Shown piece after piece: positions 7,495-15,343 of a stretch of DNA of 64,000 nucleotides (within the stretch, counting starts at the first letter, position 1; the number at the start of each line of letters is the position of its first letter). The notes under the pieces were generated by a model. The model saw only the letters and a program-made list of their open reading frames with translations, made no database searches and was not told where the DNA came from. Origin of the DNA: Streptomyces pristinaespiralis (lineage in GTDB: Bacteria; Actinomycetota; Actinomycetes; Streptomycetales; Streptomycetaceae); contig NZ_CP011340.1 of NCBI RefSeq assembly GCF_001278075.1, positions 868,001 to 932,000 of the forward strand, read 5' to 3'. The translations under genes were made by a program, and so were the position numbers.

Positions 7495-8816
7495 CCGACC
7501 AGCTGCGGAGTCTGGCACTCGATGCGCTGACCCGTGCCCGTGACCGCACCGCCGCTCTCACGTCGTGCGTGGACGACCGTGATCTGACCGCCCAGCACTC
7601 GCCGTTGATGTCGCCGCTGGTGTGGGACCTGGCCCATATCGGCAACCAGGAGGAGCAGTGGCTGCTCCGCCAGGTCGGCAAGGGCGAGGCACTGCGGCCG
7701 GAGATCGACTCCCTCTACGACGCGTTCGAGCATCCGCGCGCCGCCCGTCCCTCCCTGCCGCTGCTGGCACCCGCGGAGGCACGGATCTACGCCTCCGACG
7801 TGCGCGGCAGGGTGCTGGACATACTGGAGCGCACCGCGTTCGAGGGCGGTCCGCTCCTGGACGCCGGCTTCGCCTTCGGGATGATCGCCCAGCACGAGCA
7901 GCAGCACGACGAGACGATGCTGATCACCCATCAGCTGCGGAAGGGGCCGCCCGCCCTGTCCGCGCCCGAGCCGCCCGCCCACGACATCGGTCCGCTGCCA
8001 CGTGAAGTGCTGGTGCCCGGCGGGGCGTTCACGATGGGGACCTCCACCGAGCCGTGGGCGCTGGACAACGAACGGCCCGCGCACCGGCGCATCGTGCCCG
8101 CGTTCCACATCGACACGACTCCGGTGACCTGCGGCGAGTACCAGGCGTTCATCGAGGACGGCGGCTACCACGAGCGCCGCTGGTGGGCGGCCGAGGGCTG
8201 GGACCAGATCCGTCAGCACGACATCGGCGCGCCGCTGTTCTGGCGCCGGGAGGGCGGGACGTGGCTGCGCCGCCGCTTCGGTGTCACCGAGGAGGTCCCC
8301 CCGGACGAGCCCGTGCTGCACGTGAGTTGGTACGAGGCGGACGCGTACGCGCGGTGGGCCGGCCGGCGGCTGCCGACCGAGGCCGAGTGGGAGAAGGCCG
8401 CACGGCACGATCCGCACACCGGCCGGGCCCGCCGCTACCCGTGGGGCGACGCGGACCCGACGGAGGCGCACGCCAACCTCGGCCAGCGTCACCTGCGGCC
8501 CGCCCCGGCGGGCAGCTATCCGCAGGGAGCCTCGCCACTGGGCGTACGGCAGCTCATCGGCGACGTCTGGGAATGGACGTCGAGCGACTTCCTGCCCTAT
8601 CCAGGCTTCGCCGCGTTCCCGTACCGCGAATACTCGGAAGTCTTCTTCGGGAGCGAGCACAAGGTGCTGCGCGGCGGTTCGTTCGCCGTCGACCCGGTGG
8701 CCTGCCGGGGCACGTTCCGCAACTGGGACCTGCCCGTGCGCCGCCAGATCTTCTCCGGCTTCCGTACCGCACGGGACGCGCAGCAGCCCGCAGGCACCGA
8801 CGTGGGCGGTCTCTGA
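7491..8816 (+). CDS. egtB: Hercynine oxygenase / sulfoxide synthase EgtB
   Basis: 441 residues. Non-haem iron enzyme joining gamma-glutamylcysteine (or cysteine) to hercynine with O2. The N-terminal DinB-like helical domain supplies the iron ligands: His in VWDLAHIGNQEEQWLL and the pair in AQHEQQHDETML (H-x3-H). The C-terminal formylglycine-generating-enzyme/sulfatase-modifying fold begins at VLVPGGAFTMGTSTEPWALD and includes RRLPTEAEWEKAARHD, GDVWEWTSSDF and VLRGGSFAVDP. It overlaps egtA by 4 nt and ends in TGATG overlap with egtC, indicating translational coupling. The start is fixed by this coupling; the open frame upstream is antisense-like sequence inside egtA. Confidence 0.95.
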   Translation: MTDQLRSLALDALTRARDRTAALTSCVDDRDLTAQHSPLMSPLVWDLAHIGNQEEQWLLRQVGKGEALRPEIDSLYDAFEHPRAARPSLPLLAPAEARIYASDVRGRVLDILERTAFEGGPLLDAGFAFGMIAQHEQQHDETMLITHQLRKGPPALSAPEPPAHDIGPLPREVLVPGGAFTMGTSTEPWALDNERPAHRRIVPAFHIDTTPVTCGEYQAFIEDGGYHERRWWAAEGWDQIRQHDIGAPLFWRREGGTWLRRRFGVTEEVPPDEPVLHVSWYEADAYARWAGRRLPTEAEWEKAARHDPHTGRARRYPWGDADPTEAHANLGQRHLRPAPAGSYPQGASPLGVRQLIGDVWEWTSSDFLPYPGFAAFPYREYSEVFFGSEHKVLRGGSFAVDPVACRGTFRNWDLPVRRQIFSGFRTARDAQQPAGTDVGGL

Positions 8817-9568
8817 TGTGCCGTCATATCGCTTTCGTCGGACGGCCGGAGCCGCTGGCCGCACTGCTCGTCGAGCCCGGACACGGTCTGTTCCGACAGT
8901 CCTGGGCGCCGCGCCGGCAGCGCTACGGCACGGTCAACGCGGACGGCTTCGGGATCGGCTGGTACGCGGACGGCGACCCGGTGCCCGCCAGGTACCGGCG
9001 CTCGGGGCCGATCTGGGCGGACCTGTCCTTCACCGACCTGGCGCGCGTGGTGCGCAGTCACGCGGTACTCGCCGCCGTGCGGGACGCCACCGCGTCCGGC
9101 GCGGACGGCGAGGCGGCGGCGGCGCCGTTCGCCTCCGGGCCCTGGCTGTTCAGCCACAACGGCGCGGTGCGCGGCTGGCCGGCATCGATGGGCCCGCTCG
9201 CCGCCGCGCTGCCGGCGGAGGAACTGCTGTCGATGGAGGCGCGCAACGACTCCGCGCTGCTGTGGGCGCTGGTGCTGCGCCGGCTGCGCGAGGGCGACTC
9301 CCCCGCCCAGGCGCTCGCCGACACGGTCCGTGACACGGCCGCGGCCGCGCCCGGATCCCGGCTGAACCTGCTCCTGACGGACGGCACGGTGATCGCCGCG
9401 ACCGCCTGGGGCGACACCCTCTGGTATCTCACCGAGCCCGGCCGGCGCACGGTCGTGGCCTCGGAACCGTACGACGACGATCCGCTGTGGCAGGAGGTGC
9501 CGGACCGGACGCTGCTGACCGCGACCCGCACCGACGTCCTGCTGACCGAGCTCAAGGAGCCGACCTAA
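8816..9568 (+). CDS. egtC: Gamma-glutamyl-hercynylcysteine sulfoxide hydrolase EgtC
   Basis: 250 residues. Class II (Ntn) glutamine amidotransferase-like hydrolase that removes the glutamyl group from the sulfoxide intermediate. After removal of Met1, Cys2 (MCRHIAFVG) is the N-terminal nucleophile. Family stretches are NADGFGIGWYADGDPVPARY, WLFSHNGAVRGWP and NDSALLWALVLRRL. Start ATG overlaps the egtB stop by one base; its TAA is followed immediately by the GTG of egtD. Length fits the family. Confidence 0.95.
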   Translation: MCRHIAFVGRPEPLAALLVEPGHGLFRQSWAPRRQRYGTVNADGFGIGWYADGDPVPARYRRSGPIWADLSFTDLARVVRSHAVLAAVRDATASGADGEAAAAPFASGPWLFSHNGAVRGWPASMGPLAAALPAEELLSMEARNDSALLWALVLRRLREGDSPAQALADTVRDTAAAAPGSRLNLLLTDGTVIAATAWGDTLWYLTEPGRRTVVASEPYDDDPLWQEVPDRTLLTATRTDVLLTELKEPT

Positions 9569-10531
9569 GTGAGCCCGTTCCTGCTGACCCGTACCCTGCC
9601 CGAGGACGCGACCACCGCCGCGCTGAGGGCCGATGTGCTGCACGGCCTGACCCGTACGCCCAAGACCCTGCCGCCGAAATGGTTCTACGACACCCGCGGC
9701 AGCGAACTGTTCGAGGAGATCACCCGGCTCCCCGAGTACTACCCGACCCGCGCCGAACGGGAGATCCTCGCCGAACGGGCACCGGAGATCGCCGCGGCGA
9801 CCGGGGCGCGGACGCTCGTGGAGCTCGGGTCCGGCTCGTCCGAGAAGACCCGGTTCCTGCTGGACGCCCTGCCCTCGCTGCACAGTTACGTCCCCGTGGA
9901 CGTCAGCGAGAGCGCGCTGAACGGCGCGGCCGAGGCCCTGCTGGCCGATCATCCGGACCTGAACGTGCACGCCCTGATCGCCGACTTCACTCACGGGCCG
10001 ACGCTGCCCGTGACGCCGGGACCGCGGCTGGTCGCGTTCCTCGGCGGGACGATCGGCAACCTCCTGCCGGACGAGCGGGCGCTCTTCCTTCGGTCCGTCC
10101 GGGCCATGCTGGACCCGGGCGACTTCCTGCTGCTCGGCACGGACCTGGTGAAGGACGAGGCGGTACTGGTGCGCGCGTACGACGACGCCGCGGGCGTCAC
10201 CGCCGAGTTCAACAAGAACGTCCTCGCGGTGCTGGCGCGGGAGCTCGGAGCGGACGTGGATCCCGGCGACTTCGACCATGTGGCGCGCTGGGACCGCGAC
10301 AACGAGTGGATCGAGATGAGACTGCGGGCCCGCTCCGCCCTCACCGTGAAGATTCCGGAGCTGGATCTGGTGGTGCCGTTCGAGCAAGGGGAGGAACTGC
10401 GGACGGAGGTGTCCGCGAAGTTCCGTCAGGACGGTGTACGCACCGAACTCGCCGCAGCGGGGATGGACCTGACGCACTGGTGGACGGACGGGGAGGGCAG
10501 GTTCGCGCTGTCGCTCGCGACGGCGAGCTGA
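9569..10531 (+). CDS. egtD: L-histidine N-alpha-methyltransferase EgtD
   Basis: 320 residues with a GTG start directly after the egtC stop. Trimethylates histidine to hercynine using three SAM, the first committed step of ergothioneine synthesis. Family landmarks: PPKWFYDTRGSELFEEITRL, SAM-binding TLVELGSGSSEKTRFLLDAL, YVPVDVSESAL, and the conserved GTIGNLLPDERALFLR. The order egtA-B-C-D is complete except for EgtE (the PLP C-S lyase), which is not linked here; in streptomycetes this lyase activity is normally supplied from elsewhere. The last 106 nt overlap the 3' end of the convergent olsA-like gene. Confidence 0.96.
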   Translation: MSPFLLTRTLPEDATTAALRADVLHGLTRTPKTLPPKWFYDTRGSELFEEITRLPEYYPTRAEREILAERAPEIAAATGARTLVELGSGSSEKTRFLLDALPSLHSYVPVDVSESALNGAAEALLADHPDLNVHALIADFTHGPTLPVTPGPRLVAFLGGTIGNLLPDERALFLRSVRAMLDPGDFLLLGTDLVKDEAVLVRAYDDAAGVTAEFNKNVLAVLARELGADVDPGDFDHVARWDRDNEWIEMRLRARSALTVKIPELDLVVPFEQGEELRTEVSAKFRQDGVRTELAAAGMDLTHWWTDGEGRFALSLATAS

Positions 10532-11295
10532 GCGGCCCGCGCCAGTGAGCGGCGGTCGGGGCGGCTTCCGGGGAGGATCGGCGGCAGCAGCCGGATCTCC
10601 GCGGTGAGCCTCTCGGCCGCCGCGACCCGCCACAGGGAGGCGAGCAGCGGATCGTCGCCGACGAAGGCCGCCGCCCCGGTGGGCGTATACGCGATGTGTA
10701 CGGGCTGGACGGCGGCGCCCGCGTCGAGGGCCGCCTGGAACGCGGCGGGCCGGAACCGTCCCTGGCCGCGCCCGCACCAGGTGGAGCCCTCGGGGAAGAC
10801 CACGACACGGGCACCGCCGCGCAGGGCGTCCGCCATCGACGCCACGGCGGCGGGCAGGGCGCGCAGCCGGTCCCGTTCCAGGAAGAAGGTGCCGCCGCGG
10901 GCGGCGAGCGGCCCGAGGACCGGCCATGAGCGGACCTCGCTCTTGGCGAGCATCCGTCCCGGCAGGACGGCGGCGACCAGGGGGATGTCCAGCCAGGAGA
11001 TGTGGTTGGCGACGACCAGTGAGGCCCGCAGGTCGTGCGGCACACCGACGACGTGTACCCGCACGCCGAACGCCCGCAGCACGGCACGCGACCAGCAGCG
11101 GGTCAGCCGGTGGCGGAAGGGGGCGCCGAGGAGTACGCCGAAGAGGGCCGCGAGAGGGGCGAGCAGCAGGCCGCAGCCCACGGTAGCGAGGCCCGCCAGG
11201 AGCCGGGCGAGGGCCTTGACCGGCCCGGCGGCGGGCCCGTGGCCTCTCGCGCAGCCCTCGGGCGTGCAGGGCGCGAAGGGGAGCCAGGCGCTCAT
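10426..11295 (-). CDS. olsA: 1-acyl-glycerol-3-phosphate / lyso-ornithine-lipid acyltransferase (PlsC family, OlsA-like)
   Basis: 289 residues. PlsC-type acyltransferase with the NHx4D motif in VVANHISWLDIPLVAA, a GTFFLERDR segment and the FPEGS motif in VVVFPEGSTWCGRGQGRFR. A hydrophobic helix near residues 28-55 (LLAGLATVGCGLLLAPLAAL) should anchor it to the cytoplasmic membrane. Its start overlaps the stop of the upstream acyl-ACP N-acyltransferase by 4 nt (ATGA), the olsB-olsA order expected for ornithine lipid synthesis: OlsB makes lyso-ornithine lipid and OlsA adds the second acyl chain. The last 35 codons run antisense to the end of egtD, and the tail (SVHQCVRSIPAAASSVRTPS) is not family-like. 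The symbol is inferred from pairing; a general phosphatidate role is possible. Confidence 0.8.
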   Translation of the reverse strand: MSAWLPFAPCTPEGCARGHGPAAGPVKALARLLAGLATVGCGLLLAPLAALFGVLLGAPFRHRLTRCWSRAVLRAFGVRVHVVGVPHDLRASLVVANHISWLDIPLVAAVLPGRMLAKSEVRSWPVLGPLAARGGTFFLERDRLRALPAAVASMADALRGGARVVVFPEGSTWCGRGQGRFRPAAFQAALDAGAAVQPVHIAYTPTGAAAFVGDDPLLASLWRVAAAERLTAEIRLLPPILPGSRPDRRSLARAAQLAVASDSANLPSPSVHQCVRSIPAAASSVRTPS

Positions 11296-12110
11296 CGCAC
11301 GGGGGCGAGGGAGAGGAAGTGCCGCAGGTAACGCGGGTCCGTGCGGCGCAGCGACAGCAGCACGTAGAGGTCGGCGACGTTGAACTCGGGGTCGTGGGCG
11401 GGCGCCCCGCACACCCAGGCGCCGAGCCTGAGGTAGCCGCGCAGCAGCGGCGGCAGTTCGGTGCGGCCGGCGGGGCGGGTGACGCCCTCCGCGTTCCACA
11501 GCTTGTGCGGGGTGACCCAGTGCTCCTCGGGAGCCAGGTTCTTGGCCCGCACGGTGTCCCAGGTCGCGGCGGCGAGGGTGCCGCCGTCGGCGAGGGGGAG
11601 GGAGCAGCAGCCGGCGAGCCAGTTGTGGCCGGTGCGGGTCATGTAGCGGGCGAGGCCCGCCCAGATGAGGGCGATCACGGCGCCGTTGCGGTGCAGGGGG
11701 TGGACGCAGGAGCGGCCGACCTCGACGAGGTCGTCACGGATCGGGTCGAGGCGGGTGAGGTCGAACTCGCCCTCGGAGTAGAGGCGGCCGGCGACACGGG
11801 CGCGCTCGGGCGGCAGCAGCCGGTACGTGCCGACGACGTCCCCGGTGTCCGCCTCCCGCACGAGCAGGTGGTCGCAGTAGGCGTCGAAGGCGTCGGAGTC
11901 GAGACCCGGCTCGGGTCCGTCGAGCCTGGCGCCCATCTCTCCGGCGAACACCTGGTGGCGCAGGCGCTGCGCGGCACGCACCTCCTCCTCGTCACGGGCG
12001 AGCGAGACGAGGTAGCGGGGCTCCGCCTGCTGGGGCGGAACGGGAACGGACGGCGGGGCGGTGAGGGGAGCGGTCAGCGGGGCGGGGACGGCGAGCGGCG
12101 ATGCGGGCAT
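11292..12110 (-). CDS. olsB: Ornithine acyl-ACP N-acyltransferase-like protein (OlsB family, GNAT)
   Basis: 272 residues. Matches the GNAT-like OlsB/hemolysin-type family: YLVSLARDEEEVRAAQRLRH, VFAGEMGARLDGPEPGLDSD, DAYCDHLLVREADTGDVVGT, then the conserved VEVGRSCVHPLHRNGAVI (acyl donor-binding Gly/Arg loop) and LAGCCSLPLADGG. OlsB forms an amide bond between a 3-hydroxyacyl-ACP and ornithine. A Pro/Ala-rich disordered leader of about 30 residues precedes the domain. Start ATG at 12110 has GGAGA upstream. Translationally coupled to the olsA-like gene. From memory, the equivalent S. coelicolor pair makes ornithine lipid. Confidence 0.83.
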   Translation of the reverse strand: MPASPLAVPAPLTAPLTAPPSVPVPPQQAEPRYLVSLARDEEEVRAAQRLRHQVFAGEMGARLDGPEPGLDSDAFDAYCDHLLVREADTGDVVGTYRLLPPERARVAGRLYSEGEFDLTRLDPIRDDLVEVGRSCVHPLHRNGAVIALIWAGLARYMTRTGHNWLAGCCSLPLADGGTLAAATWDTVRAKNLAPEEHWVTPHKLWNAEGVTRPAGRTELPPLLRGYLRLGAWVCGAPAHDPEFNVADLYVLLSLRRTDPRYLRHFLSLAPVR

Positions 12111-12456
12111 GGCGGTCTCCTGTGCCGGACGGAGGGACGGACCGCTGGTGCGGCGGCCCGGCTCCTTGTTTCTTCCGTGGCCGGCTGGATTCGACATGAC
12201 CGCCCGGCGGAGAGCGGATGTGAGGACGCTGAATGCCGGGCAATGCGCGGCGGCTGCGCCGGGCCGCCGCGCCGGGCCGATGCGGGTCCGCGGTTCCGCA
12301 GGCGTGGCTCAGGCTCTCGGCTGCGCCCGTCGCCCGGGGCGTCGGCTCGGCTTCAGTGGTCAGGGACCGAGGATCCGGAGCCGTTGCCCAGGTCGTCCCG
12401 CTCCGGGCTCGTGGGACCGGGTCCCGTCGCTCCAAAGCGGGCTTCCGCCCCTCCCG
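12111..12456. other. Intergenic region between olsB and a binding-protein gene
   Basis: 346 nt without a convincing gene. It must hold the olsB promoter (right part of this gap is downstream of the 12457 gene, both genes being on the minus strand). Short open frames here are Arg/Gly/Pro-rich translations of GC-rich sequence. No clear hairpin with a T-tract was found. Confidence 0.4.
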
Positions 12457-13704
12457 TCAGGGCAGCAGCGCCGCCGTGATCCTGTCCGACGCCGCTCGGG
12501 CCGCGCGGGCCGGGTCCTGCCCCTGAAGGACGGCCGTCATGTACGGCTTGATGGGGTTGTCGGCCTCGACGGCGGCCCACTGGGGCGAGTTGGGAGTGGC
12601 CCGGCCCTTCGCGGCGCCGGCCGCCATCGCGGCCGTGCCTTCACTGCCCTCGATGACCCCCGCGAGCGTCGTCTTGTTGGGGACGTAGTTCATCGTGAGG
12701 GCGAGCTCGGTCTGCCATTCCTCGCTCGCGAGCGCCTTCACCACCTCGACGCCGGCGGATCTCTCCCGCGCGTTCTCGGGCACGATCAGGTCGGAGCCAC
12801 CGATGAAGACGGCGCCCGGGGCCTCCGCCGTCCTGCCCGGTACGGGGAAGAAGCCCAGCTTCCCCTTGAGGGCGGGATTGGCCTTCTCTATGAGGGGCGC
12901 AGCGCTCGGCACGGCGATGATCTGCGCGACGTCGCCCTTGGCGAAGACGTCCGCCTGGGGAGGCGTCACCTCGTCGGCGTCCTTGGGCCCGTTGCCGTGC
13001 GACTGGAGCCGCTTGTAGAAGTCCATGCCGCGCAGGGCCGCCTTGGAGTGCAGGGCTCCCTCCCAGTTCCCGCCCTGTTCGACGGCCAGTTGTCCGCCCT
13101 CTTCCCAGACGAAGCCCGCGAGCGTGTACCAGTCCTGGCCGGAGAGGTAGATGCCCTGGCTGCCGGGGCCGTCGAGCTTTTCTGAGATCTCCAGCCATTC
13201 GTCACGGTCCTCGGGCGGCTCTGTGATGCCGGCCTGGGCGAAGAGGTCCTTGTTGTAGATGACGACACGGTTGGCCGCGTACCAGGGGATGCCGTACTGG
13301 GACCCGTTGATGCTGCCCGGTTCCGCCAGACCGGGCAGCCAGTCCTCGCTGCCGAGGTCACGGACGGATTCGAGGGTCAGGTCGCGCAGCGCGTCGCTCT
13401 CGGCGTACTGCGCGACCTGGGTGTTGCCGACCTCGATGACCTCGGGGGCGTCGTCGCTCTCGAGCGCCGCCATGACCTTCTTGCCGATGCCCGTCCACTC
13501 CTGGAAGGTCACCTTGAGGTCCACGGACGGGTGCTGTTTCTCGTACTCGGTGGTGAAACGTTCGAGGAACTCGTCAGAGACGCTGTCCTTCATGAGCCAG
13601 ATGTCCACGGTGCTCCTGGAGGAACCGCCGGGGACCAGCCCGCAGCCGACGAGCGTGGCGGCGCACACGAGTGCGGCGGACAGGACGAGCGAGCGGTTCT
13701 TCAC
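12457..13704 (-). CDS. ABC-transporter sugar-binding lipoprotein (orphan paralog)
   Basis: 415 residues, bacterial extracellular solute-binding protein family 1. A lipoprotein signal ends in TLVGC (residues 17-21), so the mature protein is membrane-anchored outside the cell. The body contains IWLMKDSVSDEFLERFTTEY, VIEVGNTQVAQYA, GIPWYAANRVVIYNKDLFAQ and PQADVFAKGDVAQII, nearly line-for-line the same as the binding protein at 18632-19891, so the two are recent paralogs. It stands alone, 175 nt after the GH16 gene, and has its own promoter/operator (13784-13812). It probably feeds the same permease pair. The GTG at 13704 is chosen with GAAGG upstream. Likely ligand: an N-acetylglucosamine-type or beta-glucan oligosaccharide, from context only. 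Confidence 0.88.
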   Translation of the reverse strand: MKNRSLVLSAALVCAATLVGCGLVPGGSSRSTVDIWLMKDSVSDEFLERFTTEYEKQHPSVDLKVTFQEWTGIGKKVMAALESDDAPEVIEVGNTQVAQYAESDALRDLTLESVRDLGSEDWLPGLAEPGSINGSQYGIPWYAANRVVIYNKDLFAQAGITEPPEDRDEWLEISEKLDGPGSQGIYLSGQDWYTLAGFVWEEGGQLAVEQGGNWEGALHSKAALRGMDFYKRLQSHGNGPKDADEVTPPQADVFAKGDVAQIIAVPSAAPLIEKANPALKGKLGFFPVPGRTAEAPGAVFIGGSDLIVPENARERSAGVEVVKALASEEWQTELALTMNYVPNKTTLAGVIEGSEGTAAMAAGAAKGRATPNSPQWAAVEADNPIKPYMTAVLQGQDPARAARAASDRITAALLP

Positions 13705-13783
13705 GTAGGTCACCTTCTGCGTGGCACGGAGAATGGACCCGACGTGGGGGGAAGCGCGCGGCGCTCGCACGGGTTGTGGCTGG

Positions 13784-13812
13784 ATTTTGGTCTGTACCAA
13801 AGGTCCGGTCAA
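13784..13812 (-). promoter_or_regulatory. Promoter with GntR/DasR-like operator upstream of the orphan binding protein
   Basis: On the minus strand: TTGACC (13812-13807) as -35, a 17-nt spacer and CAAAAT (13789-13784) as -10. The palindrome TTTGGTCTGTACCAAA (13786-13801) fills the spacer and -10. Its core TGGTCT..ACCA resembles the DasR-responsive element (TGGTCTAGACCA). The same TTGAC-6 nt-(T/A)TTGGT arrangement occurs before the paralogous binding-protein gene at 19951-19977. Confidence 0.65.
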
Positions 13813-13879
13813 GTCCGGGAACGCACCGGGCCGCGGAACGGGGCGGGTGCGAGGACCGCACCCGCCCCTCACAAGGTCT

Positions 13880-15343
13880 TCACCCGGTGGCCGGAACGGT
13901 GTCCTCGAAGCCGACCCCCGCCGACCGGTACGCGGCGACCTTCGCAGCGGCCTGCGCGGGGGTGAGGACCTGGTCCTTGACGTGCAGCACGTAGTCGACC
14001 TTCTGGTCGTAGGAGCGGGGCGTGGTGCTGCCCTGGCCCGCCAGATCGATCAGCCACTGGTTGAAGTTGATGCTCATCGCGCGCTCGGGGAGGTAGCGGG
14101 CGTCGTGCCGGCCGAACTCCCGGCCGTCGACGTAGTAGACGATGCTGTTGTTGTCGATGGTGAGGACGAGGTCGTGCCACCCGGCGTAGCTCGCCCGGAC
14201 CTCGGAGTGCTGGTTGACGGCCTCCCACGGGTCGGGCCGGTAGGTCTCCCACGAGGTGGTGTACAGGATGTTCGCGGGCTCGCCCCAGCCGCCGTTGGGC
14301 AGGTACTCGAAGTCGTACTCGGCGTAGTCGTCCGCCATCGGGGCCTTGAGGTCGTTGATGGTGAAGAACGTCTGGACGAGGTGGTCGCCGTCCGGGCCGG
14401 AGCGTGGGGCGTCCGAGAAGTGGACCCGGGCCGCGTAGGTGCCGTTCTTGAACTTCATGGCCTTGGTGAGGATCTCGGTGTGTTCGGTGGTCGCCCCGCT
14501 GCCCGCGGTGGAGGTCTCGAGGTTCATGATCGAGTTGGTCCCCTCCTTGGCAAAGGTGACGTTCTCGGGCGCCCAGGTCGCGCCGGGCACGCCGGGGCCG
14601 CCCGCGTTGGAGCGGACGCTCCAGCCGTGGGCGCCGATGGCCGGGTCGGTGTGCGAGGTGTAGTTGAAGTCGTCGAAGAGCGCGGGCCCGTCCGCCGGCG
14701 GGTCGGTGGGGTCCGTCGGATCGGTGGGGTCGGTGGGGTCGTTGCCGGCGGGGGCCGTGCCCCACACCGTCGGGCCGCCGACGCTCGCGGTGACCTTGGT
14801 CCAGTCACCGTACGAGGTGCGGCCGGGCCCGAAGGAGTAGTCGTCGCTCTGGTCGAGGGGCCGCCAGTCGGAGCGGTGGAAGCGCAGTTGCATGTCGCCG
14901 GTGTCCGCGCCCGGGGCGAGGGTGCCCGCACCCGCCCGGAACCCGATCTCCAGGTAGCGGTCCGCGTCGGCGGTGGGGGCGGCGAGCGTTCCGAACGTGC
15001 CGGTGATGTTCGCGCAGCCCCGCACCGCCCATGAGCAGGCGAAGGTGTAGGAGGCGCCGGCGTCGGCCTTGAAGTAGTAGCGGATACGGACCTCGCTCAG
15101 GGAGAGCGTGGTGCTGCCCGAGTTGACGACCTTGAACCACGGCTCCGCCTGGTCGCTGCCGCTCGAGCTCTGGCGGTACTGGACCCTCACCGAGGAGTCG
15201 GCGGCCGCGGCCGGCAGGGCGGACAGGGTGGCACAGCCGAGGCCGGCCACCACGGCGGCGGCCAGTGCGGCACGCGCCCGGAGGCCGGGGCGGGTACGGG
15301 GTCGGCCGGTACGCGCTGATGTGCTCATGCTGGTGCTGGTCAC
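13880..15343 (-). CDS. Secreted CBM3-linked GH16-type glycoside hydrolase
   Basis: 487 residues. A long signal peptide (residues 1-49, hydrophobic ALAAAVVAGLGCATLSALPA) precedes a family-3 carbohydrate-binding module (SVRVQYRQSSSGSDQAEPWF to WDTKVTAS-like end). A repeated DPT linker (DPTDPTDPTDPTDPP) leads to the C-terminal catalytic half. That half begins at ALFDDFNYTSHTDPAIGAHG and carries EYDFEYLPNGGWG, which fits the GH16 ExDxxE catalytic signature with Glu nucleophile, Asp and Glu acid/base. GH16 enzymes cut beta-glucans, galactans or related polymers; the CBM3 suggests binding to cellulose or chitin-like surfaces. The GTG start has GAGGAA 6 nt upstream and overlaps the GH20 stop by 4 nt, so it is co-translated with the uptake operon. 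Confidence 0.78.
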   Translation of the reverse strand: MTSTSMSTSARTGRPRTRPGLRARAALAAAVVAGLGCATLSALPAAAADSSVRVQYRQSSSGSDQAEPWFKVVNSGSTTLSLSEVRIRYYFKADAGASYTFACSWAVRGCANITGTFGTLAAPTADADRYLEIGFRAGAGTLAPGADTGDMQLRFHRSDWRPLDQSDDYSFGPGRTSYGDWTKVTASVGGPTVWGTAPAGNDPTDPTDPTDPTDPPADGPALFDDFNYTSHTDPAIGAHGWSVRSNAGGPGVPGATWAPENVTFAKEGTNSIMNLETSTAGSGATTEHTEILTKAMKFKNGTYAARVHFSDAPRSGPDGDHLVQTFFTINDLKAPMADDYAEYDFEYLPNGGWGEPANILYTTSWETYRPDPWEAVNQHSEVRASYAGWHDLVLTIDNNSIVYYVDGREFGRHDARYLPERAMSINFNQWLIDLAGQGSTTPRSYDQKVDYVLHVKDQVLTPAQAAAKVAAYRSAGVGFEDTVPATG

